Of a stretch of 64,000 nt of DNA, positions 29,643 through 38,310 are shown piece by piece. The position numbers and the translations under genes are program-made. This DNA is from Croceicoccus sp. Ery15 (GTDB lineage Bacteria > Pseudomonadota > Alphaproteobacteria > Sphingomonadales > Sphingomonadaceae), in NCBI RefSeq assembly GCF_020985305.1, contig NZ_CP087588.1, positions 558,001 to 622,000 on the forward strand, given 5' to 3'. The number at the start of each line of letters is the position of its first letter. Position 1 is the first letter of the stretch. Below the pieces are notes generated by a model. That model worked only from the letters and a program-made list of their open reading frames with translations. It ran no database searches and had not been told where the DNA came from.

Positions 29643-29677
29643 AAGGGGTCGTATGCCAGTGGCGTGCGGCCCCTTTT
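29643..29677 (+). terminator. terminator after the TonB receptor gene
   Basis: AAGGGG (29643-29648) pairs with CCCCTT (29670-29675), supported by an inner CG pair, and is followed by TT and a T-containing tail. It lies 67 bases after the receptor stop. Confidence 0.6.
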
Positions 29678-29700
29678 CATTACAGCCTATACATTCGCCG

Positions 29701-29723
29701 CGCGGGCATTCATGTTGCCCGCG
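29701..29723. other. strong hairpin upstream of the DUF805 gene
   Basis: CGCGGGCA and TGCCCGCG form a perfect 8-bp stem with a 7-nt loop in the 270-base gap. It has no T-run. It may be a second terminator or part of a leader. Confidence 0.35.
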
Positions 29724-29844
29724 ACGCTGTCATCATGGCGCCGTCAGGACATACAAGTAATAATCCGGTCGGGAGAGGCCGGTTATGACGAAAACCGGGT
29801 CATGCAGGCAATCGGGCCATGCAGATATAAGGGGGAATGCCGAT

Positions 29845-30255
29845 ATGGATTATATGCTGATGCCGCTGCGCCGCTATTTCGATTTCGAAGGCAGGTCGCG
29901 GCGCAAGGAATTCTGGATGTTCTTCCTGCTCAACACGATCGTCGTGTTCGTGCTGGGCGGCATGCTGCTGGCGACGGGCTTTTCGATGGATCCCTATGGC
30001 GGATCGTCGGGCGGGCCGTTCGCATGGCTGCTGATGGCAGTGCTGGGGCTTTACTGGCTGGCGATCCTGATCCCGTCGATCGCGGTGCAGGTGCGCCGTT
30101 TTCACGATCAGGACAAATCGGGCTGGTTCGTGCTGATCAATTTCGTGCCCTATGTCGGCGGGTTGATCGTGCTGGTCTTCATGCTGATGGAAGGAACGCG
30201 CGGACCCAACAGATACGGTCCCGACCCCAAGGAAGGCGAAGCACGCGGCGTTTGA
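29845..30255 (+). CDS. DUF805 membrane protein
   Basis: This 136-residue inner-membrane protein has the DUF805 signature: FEGRSRRKEFWMF at the start, about three to four helices, VRRFHDQDKSGWF and GPNRYGPDP near the end. The family is widespread (YhaH/YhaI-like) with no settled function. ATG 29845 is chosen because a GGGGGAA ribosome-binding site lies 8 bases upstream. The frame extends further upstream without coding character. Confidence 0.85.
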   Translation: MDYMLMPLRRYFDFEGRSRRKEFWMFFLLNTIVVFVLGGMLLATGFSMDPYGGSSGGPFAWLLMAVLGLYWLAILIPSIAVQVRRFHDQDKSGWFVLINFVPYVGGLIVLVFMLMEGTRGPNRYGPDPKEGEARGV

Positions 30256-30270
30256 TGCCGGACCGCGCCC

Positions 30271-30350
30271 TACTGGAGCGAGCGCAGCGCGCTCCAGTAT
30301 TCGTCTAAAGCGAGCGCAAGGCACTCGCGCATTCGTCTAAAGCGAGCGCA
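30271..30350. repeat. tandem copies of the 3' end of the ABC permease gene
   Basis: The 20-mer ATTCGTCTAAAGCGAGCGCA occurs at 30299-30318 and 30331-30350 (period 32). A diverged third unit (ACTGGAGCGAGCGCAGCGCG) begins at 30272. Each unit contains a self-complementary GAGCGC/GCGCTC core. The last unit includes the stop and final codons of the permease, so the repeat grew by copying the gene's own end. The hairpins could act as terminators for both convergent genes. Confidence 0.7.
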
Positions 30351-32876
30351 GCGCGCTCGCGGGGCGGGCGCGTAATACAGGGATAGAGGCGGCGGTGGCG
30401 GCAATGATCACCAGCGCCGCCCCGCCCAGCAATACCGACAGCACCAATGCCCAGTCGGGCCGGAACGGCAAGTCGAACAGGCCGGTCATCACGCCCCAGC
30501 CGACCACACTGCCCAGCGCCAGCGCCACCAGCGCCAGCAATCCCGCCAGCAAAGCATATCGCACCGCCAGCGCGCCCAGAACCTGCGCCCGGCTGGCACC
30601 CAGCACGCGCAGCACCACGGTTTCATAGGTTTCGCGCGCCCGCGCCGCTGCGATCGCGCCCAGCAATACGGCCAGCCCCGCCAGCACCGTCACCGATGCG
30701 GCCGCCAGGATCGCCGCCGCCATGCTGCCCAGAATATCGCGCGCCTGCGTCAGCACCGCGCCAACCTCTATCACCGCGCTGCCGGGGAATTCGCGCACCA
30801 TCGACGACAGCAATGCGCGCCGGTCCGCGCCATCGGCCAAGGAAATGGTGGCGGCGAAATTATGCGGCGCATCGGCAATCGCGCCCGGGCTGAACACCAG
30901 CACATGGTTAAAGCCCAGATCGTCCCATTCGATGGTGCGGATCGACGCGACGACGGCCTCCCGCTCTGTGCCCAGCACGCTATAGCGCAGCCGGTCTCCG
31001 ATCTTCAGCCCGATGGGCCGCGCCAGTTCCTCGTCCACCGAGACAAGCGCCTGCGTCGCGCCGTCCTGTTCGTTCCACCATGCGCCGTCGACGATGGTAT
31101 TGCCCTGCGGAACCGCGCTGGCATAGGTCACCCCGCGCTCTCCGCGCAGGGCCCATGCGCCTTCGGGAATATCCTCGACATCCTCGACAGATGTCATGGC
31201 GTCCTGCGGGCCATAGGCGATAATCGTGGCGCGCAGATTGGGCACCGCGCGGGTGGCGGAGCCGGGCGCGATCCGCTGGACCAGATCGCCGAACCGGGCC
31301 ACGTCTGCGCTGGGCAGGTCGATCACGAAATAATCGGGCGCAACCTCGGGCACGCTGCTTTCGACATAGCGGTCGAGCGCGGACTGGATCGATGCGATCG
31401 CGGCAAAGGCGGCCAGCCCGAAACCCAGCGCCGTCGCCAGCGCCACGGTGGGCGCGCCGGGCCGGTCGAGCGAGGATATGCCCATGCGGACGGCAAGCGA
31501 TGCCTTGGCACGGGGCAGGCGGCGGGCAAGGCGCCTGATCGCGAAGCCGATCAGGGCCAGCAGGCCCAGCACCGCCGCCGCGCCGACCATGAACCACAAA
31601 TTGAGCAGCGGATCGCGCGCGCCCAGCAGGACCAGCGCCACCAGCAGCGCCAGCCCGATTCCCACCGGCAGCGCTGCCGCGCGCCACACCGCCGCCCGCC
31701 CGTTCGCGCCCGACCGGAACAGCGCCATCGCGGTCACTTCACGCGCCGCGATCAGCGGCGGGGCGGCAAAGATCAGCGCCACCAGCAGCGCGAAACAGGC
31801 TGCGCGCAGCAATGCCAGCGGGTCGAAGCTGAACCGCGCTTCGACCGGCAGCATCCCTTCCAGCATCGACGCCAGAAAGGGCACCGCCAAATAGCCCAGC
31901 ACCAACCCCGCGATCACGCCGACCAGCGCGGCGGCGACGACCTGCACCACATGGATGCGCATCACATCCCCGCTCGATGCGCCCAGCACTTTCAGCGTGG
32001 CGATAGAGGTGCGGCGGCTTTCCAGCCACGAGGTGACCGCGCCCGCAATGCCGATCCCCGCGATAAACAGCGCCGCCAGCCCGACAAGGGTAAGGAACTG
32101 GCCCATATTCGCCATCAGCCTGTCCGCCCCCGGCGAAGCGCGGTCGCGTGTGCGGAAATCCCAGCCGGCAATCGGGAATTGCGCGGTGAATTCCTCTGCC
32201 AGCGTGTCGACATCGGCATCGGCGGGCAATTTGACGCGATATTTGAACCGCGCCATCGACCCCGTCTGCACCAGCCCCGCATCCTCCAGCGTTTCTTGCG
32301 AAATCAGCATCGGCGGGCCAAGCGAGAACCCTTCGGAAAGCCGGTCGGGTTCGCTGGCGATCAGGCCCGTCAGCCGGACCTGCGTTTCGCCAAGGCGGAC
32401 CGTCGCGTCCTCATCAATATCCAGCCGGTCGAGCAGGCCGGGATCGACCCATGCCTCGCCGCGCGGCGGCGCGCCGACACTGCGCCCGTCTTTCAGCTTC
32501 AGTTCGCCATAAAGCGGATAGGCGCCGTCGATCGCCTTCAACTGCACCGGCGCGCCGACCACATCGTCGCCGCTGCCGACCGAGGCGATGGCCTGCATCC
32601 GCACACCGCCCGATACGGTACCCAGCCTTTGCATCGCGGCCAGTTCGTCGGGCGTGGCGGGCTGGCCATAGCGGCGCAGTTCGATGTCGCCGCCCAGAAT
32701 ATCCTGCCCGCGCGTCGCCAGCTCGCCGCGGATCGCGCCTTCCAGCGTGCCGATGGCCGACAGCGCCGCGGCCCCCAGAAACAGGCATACGATCAGCAGG
32801 CGCAGGCCGCGAAACCGCCATGAAAAATCGCGCCGCGCCAGCCGCAAGGCCAGCGCCCAGCGCGCCCATGTCCGGT

Positions 32877-32880
<4 letters not shown>
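30337..32880 (-). CDS. ybbP: ABC transporter permease, FtsX/YbbP type
   Basis: This 847-residue permease contains two FtsX-like modules: an N-terminal helix, a large periplasmic domain, three helices near 280-390, further central helices, a second periplasmic domain and three C-terminal helices. It is YbbP-like by size and by its place next to an YbbA-like ATPase and a TesA-like esterase. Such MacB-superfamily systems usually transmit force to the periplasm rather than transport through the membrane. The start overlaps the ATPase stop (ATGA). The gene ends in a tandemly duplicated segment. Confidence 0.88.
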
Positions 32881-33644
<764 letters not shown>

Positions 33645-33680
33645 AGGGACGGGGGCGTAACAAAGAAGGTGTTGTAACAA

Positions 33681-34352
33681 GTGGTCGCAAGATTTTTGGC
33701 ACTCGGCGTGGCATTTCTGCTGGCAGCATGCGGTTCGGCAGAGGAAACCGGCGAAGCGGCGGCGGGCGAACCGGTTACCGTGTCGGGGCCCGCCATCGAC
33801 GTGCTGGCGTTCGGCGACAGCCTGTTCGCGGGCTATCGGCTGGACCGAAACGAATCCTATCCCGCGAAGCTGCAGGATGCTTTGCGGGCACGCGGGCTGA
33901 ACGTAACAGTCACCAATGCGGGCGTGTCGGGCGATACCACGGCGGCAGGGCTTCAGCGGATCGACTTCGTGCTCGATTCCATGGCGGGCCAGCCCGATCT
34001 GGTGCTGGTCGAACTGGGCGCGAACGACATGCTGCGCGGTCTGCCCGCCGGTCAGGCGCGCGAAAATCTGGATGCGATCCTGCGCACGCTCGACCAGCGG
34101 GGCATTCCCGTCATGGTCTATGGTATGCGTGCCGCGCCCAATCTGGGCGGCGATTACGGCCGGAACTTCGAAGCGATCTTCCCCGATCTGGCCGAGAAAT
34201 ACGATGCCGGACTGGTGCCGTTCTTTATCGAACCGCTGATTTTCGACCGCTCGCTGGTGCAACAGGACCAGCTTCACCCAACGGCCGAGGGGGTCGATGC
34301 GATGGTCGACAAGACGGTGGAGCAGATCGAGGAGCGGATCGAGGCGCTTTAG
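33681..34352 (+). CDS. tesA: SGNH-family lipoprotein esterase, TesA-like
   Basis: This 223-residue arylesterase/lysophospholipase-type enzyme starts with a lipoprotein signal and lipobox (LLAACG, Cys17), so it is membrane-anchored in the periplasm. Blocks of the SGNH fold are present: AFGDSLFAGY (Ser), the Gly in the TNAGVSGDT region, GANDMLRG (Asn) and DQLHPTAEG (Asp/His). In many proteobacteria tesA is divergent from ybbA-ybbP exactly as here, which supports a shared role in envelope lipid handling. The start is GTG. Confidence 0.9.
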   Translation: MVARFLALGVAFLLAACGSAEETGEAAAGEPVTVSGPAIDVLAFGDSLFAGYRLDRNESYPAKLQDALRARGLNVTVTNAGVSGDTTAAGLQRIDFVLDSMAGQPDLVLVELGANDMLRGLPAGQARENLDAILRTLDQRGIPVMVYGMRAAPNLGGDYGRNFEAIFPDLAEKYDAGLVPFFIEPLIFDRSLVQQDQLHPTAEGVDAMVDKTVEQIEERIEAL

Positions 34353-34363
34353 GCTTTTCCGAC

Positions 34364-35455
34364 TCAGGCTTTCTCGGCCACGCCGCCAGCCACGCGCCAC
34401 ACGGCGGCCTTGCCCTCAAGCCCGGCGAACAGCGCCAGCTCGGTGCCCGTCATCCAGACCTGCGCGCCGCTTTCGTCCAGCCTTTCGAAAAGCGCGGCAC
34501 GGCGGACGGGGTCGAGATGGGCGGCCACCTCGTCAAGCAACAGGACCAGCGGGCGGCCCCCGTCGGCACCTTGCGATTTCGAAAGCGTGGCATGGGCAAG
34601 GGTCATCGCGATCAGCAGCGCCTTTTGCTCTCCGGTCGAACAATCGGCGGCGGGGCGGCCGGTGCCTGCCATCACCACCGCCAGATCGTCGCGATGCGGG
34701 CCCGACAGGGTGCGCCCCGCGCCGCGCTCTGCCGCGCGCGATGCGCGCCATGTGTCGGCCAGCCGGTCCGCATCGGCGGGCGAGGCGGGATCGACCGCGA
34801 TTTCCGGCCGCGCAAACGGCGCTTCGGGCAGGGTGGCAAGGCGGGCGGACAGTTCCCCGACTACGGCGGCGCGATTGGCGGCGATGACGGCGCCCGCCTC
34901 GGCCATTTCCTTTTCCAGCGCGTCCAGCCACGCAGGATCGGGGGCGCGATCGGCAGACAGCAACCGGTTGCGTTCGCGCAGCGCCTTTTCATAACGGCCC
35001 GAATGCATCGCATGTTCGGGCCGGATCGCCAGCACCATGCGGTCCAGAAACCGCCTGCGGCCCGATGCGCTATCGGTGAACAGCCGGTCCATCGCGGGGG
35101 TCAGCCACGCGACCGACAGCCATTCGGCCAGCCGCGATGCGGGCAGGGGCGCGCCGCTGGCCTGCACGATGCGCCGGTTGGGGGCGTCTGCCTGTAACGC
35201 GGTGCCCAGCCGGACCGGCGTGACCCCGCTGACCAGATCGGCCCCGATGGCGAAGCCCGCCGCATCGTCGCGCGCCATTTCCGACAATTGCGCCCGCCGC
35301 AGCCCGCGTCCCGGCGTGAACAGCGACAGCGCCTCCAGCACATTGGTCTTGCCCGCGCCATTCGCGCCCACCAGCAGGTTGAAACGCGCCGAACCGTCCA
35401 GCCGCGTGGCGCGGTGGTTGCGAAAATCGGCAAGCTGGATGCGGTCGAATGCCAT
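34364..35455 (-). CDS. recF: DNA replication and repair protein RecF
   Basis: This 363-residue SMC-like ATPase loads RecA at gaps with RecO and RecR. Walker A is GANGAGKTN near residue 34, the signature-like region includes STGEQKALLI and Walker B is PLVLLLDEVAAHLD. It is not next to dnaA or dnaN, as is common in alphaproteobacteria. The ATG at 35455 opens the family-like sequence MAFDRIQLADFRN; the frame continues upstream without conservation. Confidence 0.94.
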   Translation of the reverse strand: MAFDRIQLADFRNHRATRLDGSARFNLLVGANGAGKTNVLEALSLFTPGRGLRRAQLSEMARDDAAGFAIGADLVSGVTPVRLGTALQADAPNRRIVQASGAPLPASRLAEWLSVAWLTPAMDRLFTDSASGRRRFLDRMVLAIRPEHAMHSGRYEKALRERNRLLSADRAPDPAWLDALEKEMAEAGAVIAANRAAVVGELSARLATLPEAPFARPEIAVDPASPADADRLADTWRASRAAERGAGRTLSGPHRDDLAVVMAGTGRPAADCSTGEQKALLIAMTLAHATLSKSQGADGGRPLVLLLDEVAAHLDPVRRAALFERLDESGAQVWMTGTELALFAGLEGKAAVWRVAGGVAEKA

Positions 35456-35536
35456 AACCGCCGCGCTAGTCTTTCTGGCCTGTCGCCGCCAAGCGAAATC
35501 CGGTTCCCAAACATTGGTGAAATTTCCCGAATATCG

Positions 35537-35552
35537 GCAGACGTTCATCTGC
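35537..35552. promoter_or_regulatory. inverted repeat upstream of a sigma-54 promoter
   Basis: GCAGA-cgttca-TCTGC lies inside a longer dyad (TTTCCCG at 35523-35529 and CGGGAAA at 35552-35558), centred about 60 bases before the -24 element. Its place suits an enhancer-type activator site such as the PspF site. The protein that binds is not known. Confidence 0.4.
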
Positions 35553-35603
35553 GGGAAAGATTTCGGAAGTTCTATTCTATTGAAATACAGCATTTTTCCA
35601 AAC

Positions 35604-35619
35604 TGGCACGATGTCTGCA
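35604..35619 (+). promoter_or_regulatory. sigma-54 (RpoN) -24/-12 promoter
   Basis: TGGCACGATGTCTGCA matches the consensus TGGCACG-N4-TTGCW with one mismatch, and GG and GC are exactly 10 bases apart. Transcription would begin near 35631, about 60 bases before the first small peptide gene. Confidence 0.72.
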
Positions 35620-35690
35620 ATGTGTTTGGCATGGAGGCCAAGGGGGCCCGCCAGACACACAGAAACGAATATCAGAAAGGAAATACCACC

Positions 35691-35825
35691 ATGTCGAACT
35701 CGAACTTTGCATCGCAGGCCTTTGCCTTCGCACTCGCTCTGCTCGTCTCTGTCAGCGCTTTCGGCGTGACGGTTGCACCCGACCATAACGATGAAGCCGC
35801 ACCCGTCGCCGCGCAGATCGCCTGA
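35691..35825 (+). CDS. 44-residue hydrophobic peptide, copy 1
   Basis: This tiny protein has a short polar start (NSNFASQ), one hydrophobic segment (AFAFALALLVSVSAFG) and a conserved end of that segment VTVAPDH, followed by an acidic/Ala-rich tail. It could be a single-pass inner-membrane peptide or a secreted peptide after signal cleavage. AGAAAGGA lies before the ATG. It sits directly behind the sigma-54 promoter and is about two-thirds identical to the next gene, so the two arose by tandem duplication. The function is unknown; the PspC neighbour suggests envelope stress. Confidence 0.72.
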   Translation: MSNSNFASQAFAFALALLVSVSAFGVTVAPDHNDEAAPVAAQIA

Positions 35826-35858
35826 TCGCCTCGCACACGAAAAAAAGGACAAGAACTC

Positions 35859-35999
35859 ATGTTAAAGAATTCCAATTTCGCCGCGCAGGCCTTTGCCTTC
35901 GTGCTCGCCCTTGCAGTCTCGGCCGGTGCGTTCGGCGTGACCGTTGCACCCGACCATGATAACGCCGACCGCACCATCAGTTCGGAGATCGTAGCGTGA
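35859..35999 (+). CDS. 46-residue hydrophobic peptide, copy 2
   Basis: This is a paralogue of the preceding gene, 33 bases downstream: NSNFA-A-QAFAF, a hydrophobic core and the identical stretch AFGVTVAPDH, then a different tail (DNADRTISSEIVA). AAAAAAGGAC precedes the ATG. Its TGA overlaps the GTG of the PspC gene (GTGA), so the three genes form one translationally coupled operon. Conserved core and diverged tails suggest the membrane part is what matters. Confidence 0.72.
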   Translation: MLKNSNFAAQAFAFVLALAVSAGAFGVTVAPDHDNADRTISSEIVA

Positions 36000-36205
36000 G
36001 CAATCTGACCAAGGGCAACAATAATTCCCCGCGCAAGTTCCATTTGAACAAGCAGAGCGGCAAGCTGATGGGTGTCAGCGCGGGGATGGCCGATTATTTC
36101 GGCGTCGATGTCACGCTGGTCCGGATCGCCTGGGTTCTGGGAACCCTGCTGGGCTTCGGCTCGCTGATCCTGATCTATCTTGCCATCGGCCTTATCGCAG
36201 ATTGA
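35996..36205 (+). CDS. pspC: PspC-domain protein
   Basis: This 69-residue single-domain PspC protein has the family sequence KLMGVSAGMADYFGVDVTLVRIAWVL and a hydrophobic C-terminal segment that spans the membrane. PspC senses or relieves inner-membrane damage in the phage-shock response, normally with PspB and PspA. Neither pspA nor pspF is in the window. The promoter of sigma-54 type upstream matches how psp operons are controlled. The start is GTG. Confidence 0.85.
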   Translation: MSNLTKGNNNSPRKFHLNKQSGKLMGVSAGMADYFGVDVTLVRIAWVLGTLLGFGSLILIYLAIGLIAD

Positions 36206-36228
36206 AGGGCGCGCTAGTCGCGCCCTTC
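36204..36228. terminator. bidirectional terminator between pspC and the queuosine transporter gene
   Basis: GAAGGGCGCG and CGCGCCCTTC form a perfect 10-bp stem with a 5-nt loop. The stem includes the end of pspC's stop codon, and the loop holds the TAG stop of the opposite gene. Confidence 0.6.
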
Positions 36229-37023
36229 GGTCGCATCCGCCGCTTTCCTGATATGCGCAAAGGGTGAGAAATCGGTGTCCGTGTCGAACACATCCACGCC
36301 TTCGCGCCGTTTGAGCCAGCCGACCACCGCATAGGTCACCGGCGTCAACACCACTTCCCAACCCGTTTTCAGCACCCATTGGGTCAGCGCGACCCAGAAC
36401 ACCAGCTCGCCCGTCCAGCCCGCCGCGCCCAGAAACGCCAGCGGATAGAAAATGGCGCTGTCCACGCCCTGTCCCACCACGGTCGATCCGATGGTGCGCG
36501 TCCACAGCATGCGGCCCTTGGTCCAGATCTTCATTTTGGCCATGACAAAGGCATTCACGAATTCGCCCGCCCAGAACGCGGTGATCGATGCCAGCACGAT
36601 GCGCGGCACTTGCCCGAACACAGCCTCGTAAGCGGCCTGGTTGCCCCATTCGGGCGCGGGCGGCATGGCGACCACCACAAAGCTCATGAACGCCATAAAG
36701 GCCAGCGCGCCGAACCCCGCCCAGATACAGCGCCGCGCCGCGCCGTAACCGTATACTTCGGTCAGCACGTCGCCGATCACATAGGATACGGGAAAGAACA
36801 GCAGCCCCGCGCCGAACGGCCACAGCCCGACGACGGGCAGGTCCACCACCGCGACTTTCCCCGCGCCGATCACATTCGACAGCAGCAGCACGGTGACGAA
36901 GCCCGCCATGACGAAATCGTAATAGCGGAAATTGCTCGGGGAAGGGCTGGACGCCGGGGGAGGGCCGGCGGCTGCGGAAGGGGCGCGATCGGCGGTTTCG
37001 CTGCGTTGCGGCGTGGGATCCAT
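36214..37023 (-). CDS. yhhQ: queuosine precursor transporter (YhhQ family)
   Basis: This 269-residue inner-membrane protein of the DUF165/VUT family imports 7-cyano-7-deazaguanine or related queuosine precursors. About six helices are present, and the family motifs FPVSYVIGDVLTEVYGYGAARRCIW and STVVGQGVDSAIFYPLAF are clear. ATG 37023 starts a variable Pro/Ser-rich cytosolic leader; the ATG at 37059 is also in frame. No queuosine riboswitch was recognised upstream. It is divergent from the tRNA-Arg gene. Confidence 0.88.
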   Translation of the reverse strand: MDPTPQRSETADRAPSAAAGPPPASSPSPSNFRYYDFVMAGFVTVLLLSNVIGAGKVAVVDLPVVGLWPFGAGLLFFPVSYVIGDVLTEVYGYGAARRCIWAGFGALAFMAFMSFVVVAMPPAPEWGNQAAYEAVFGQVPRIVLASITAFWAGEFVNAFVMAKMKIWTKGRMLWTRTIGSTVVGQGVDSAIFYPLAFLGAAGWTGELVFWVALTQWVLKTGWEVVLTPVTYAVVGWLKRREGVDVFDTDTDFSPFAHIRKAADATEGRD

Positions 37024-37084
37024 GAAAACAACCGATAGCGGCAATTGCAGCCGCGTCAAACCGCCGCTATGCGAAGCGCAGCGC

Positions 37085-37161
37085 GCGCCCTTAGCTCAGC
37101 TGGATAGAGCACGAGACTTCTAATCTTGAGGCCGCAGGTTCGACTCCTGCAGGGCGCGCCA
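37085..37161 (+). tRNA. tRNA-Arg (anticodon TCT)
   Basis: A 77-nt cloverleaf can be folded: acceptor GCGCCCT/AGGGCGC, D arm GCTC/GAGC, anticodon stem CGAGA/TCTTG (one G-T pair) with loop CTTCTAA, T arm GCAGG/CCTGC with TTCGACT loop, discriminator G and encoded CCA. Its 3' part from 37114 forms the left end of the integrated element, and insertion restores an intact gene. Confidence 0.93.
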
Positions 37162-37166
37162 ATTTT
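37114..37166 (+). repeat. attL (53-bp core)
   Basis: It begins in the anticodon arm of tRNA-Arg and ends just after the CCA. It is identical to 47471-47523. Confidence 0.92.
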
Positions 37167-37288
37167 ATTTCTAAAATACAGTTATTTAGAAAAATTCCGG
37201 CGCACTCAATCGGCCTTTCTGATGTTGCGCGCGTGTTGTACTGAAACCCTTGCTTTTCCGCCATTTCCCCGCGAGTCACGGCGGCTCC

Positions 37289-37310
37289 ATGCAACATAGA
37301 TGGAACATAG
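37289..37310 (+). repeat. tandem 11-bp integrase arm-type repeats, left
   Basis: ATGCAACATAG is followed at once by ATGGAACATAG, 123 bases inside attL. The same tandem arrangement occurs near attR. Confidence 0.6.
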
Positions 37311-37380
37311 GTGTGGGCTTCCTCAGCGGACGCCAAGGCCACTTAACGTTTCGTTAGCCTTGGAAGTTTACCAAGGCGAA

Positions 37381-37743
37381 ATGTCAGAGTCGCACCAAGT
37401 TCCTTCCCGTCAGTTGGATCGTGTCGCAGTCAAAGCGCCGTGCAATTATCGCATTGGTGCAGGGATTGCTTACCCCGCACATTTGGTCGACCTGACGGCT
37501 GAGGGAGCGCGTCTGGAAGGTATCTCTAGGGGACTCAATGTTGGAGACCGCCTGACAGTTCGCTTCGGTGGCCTGGCGCCGATCGACGCTAAGATCCAAT
37601 GGGTAGAGCGGGGAAGAGAAGCTGGTGTCCGGTTTCTTCAACCTCTCTACCCCTCAGTCTATTTGCATGTCCTTGCGTCTATGCAGCGAGGCAAGGTGCC
37701 TCAGTTAGAGGTCGCGAGGGCTATCCCGCTCCGGGCTTGCTAA
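37381..37743 (+). CDS. PilZ-domain protein (island cargo)
   Basis: This 120-residue single-domain PilZ protein has the c-di-GMP-binding RxxxR (RQLDR) near the start and a DxTxxG variant (DLTAEG) of the D/NxSxxG motif, so binding is likely but not certain. Such proteins tune motility, adhesion or secretion in response to c-di-GMP. As cargo it may change host surface behaviour. ATG 37381 is chosen where conservation begins; the frame opens at 37300 over the arm-type repeat. Its stop overlaps the convergent zinc-ribbon gene by four bases. Confidence 0.75.
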   Translation: MSESHQVPSRQLDRVAVKAPCNYRIGAGIAYPAHLVDLTAEGARLEGISRGLNVGDRLTVRFGGLAPIDAKIQWVERGREAGVRFLQPLYPSVYLHVLASMQRGKVPQLEVARAIPLRAC

Positions 37744-37967
37744 AACTGCTCCACCGGCTGGATCACAGCCCGCTTCTTCCCGCAGGCGTTGCATTTCATC
37801 AACGGTTCGACAGCCTCCACGCGCAGCGGCTTCCTGCGGCGCTGCAATTCTATCGCCAATTCGATAGCATTCCAATGCGTTACCTTGCCGCAAGCCTCGC
37901 AGGTGACGCGGGCGTCATATCCCCGCCGCGCAAAGTCGGTGATCGTGCCTAGCTTGATTCGGCCCAT
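37740..37967 (-). CDS. small zinc-ribbon protein (island)
   Basis: This 75-residue protein carries two CxxC pairs (CEACGK and CNACGKKR), a probable zinc ribbon, separated by a helical segment. The family is not recognised. It lies at the left end of the leftward gene set and is convergent with the PilZ gene. A DNA-, RNA- or protein-binding role is possible. Confidence 0.62.
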   Translation of the reverse strand: MGRIKLGTITDFARRGYDARVTCEACGKVTHWNAIELAIELQRRRKPLRVEAVEPLMKCNACGKKRAVIQPVEQF

Positions 37968-38043
37968 GTCCGTTTAGAACAGGACGGGAACAGTTCATGC
38001 AAGGGCGCGCCCGGGGTATCGACCGCAAGGCCTGTTTGTTCTG

Positions 38044-38310
38044 TTATTTGGCGGGAGATTCCGGTGAACCAACTACTACCGCATCAGCCAGCGCCGTGCC
38101 GAGCGGCATCTTTGATGGCATTCCCGCCTTTCGTCGGGCATTTTCCCACCGTGCGCGGCACTTGCGGATTGTGGTCGCGCTCATGTGGTCCACATTGCCG
38201 CAAGAGGGGCAGGAAATTCGGGTGCTAGGCGCAAGGCCCACCATATCGATAAAGAAGCTTGTGCCGCACTTGCACGTAGTCTCAAGAGCGGTTTGTTTCA
38301 CGGTAATCAT
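38044..38310 (-). CDS. small zinc-finger-like protein (island)
   Basis: This 88-residue protein has the cysteine motifs CKCG and CPSCGN, consistent with a zinc ribbon, followed by a basic helix (IRKCRARWENARRKAG). It overlaps the broken tape-measure gene by four bases (ATGA), so it was expressed with the phage module. Its place after tape measure is where a tail-assembly or adaptor protein would lie, but no such family is recognised. Confidence 0.6.
   Translation of the reverse strand: MITVKQTALETTCKCGTSFFIDMVGLAPSTRISCPSCGNVDHMSATTIRKCRARWENARRKAGMPSKMPLGTALADAVVVGSPESPAK

Noticed and set aside
35672..36823. 383-codon minus-strand frame across recF upstream region, the micro-peptides and the queuosine transporter gene
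   Set aside because: It is antisense to the peptide genes and pspC and out of frame with the transporter; composition is that of a shadow of GC-rich codons.
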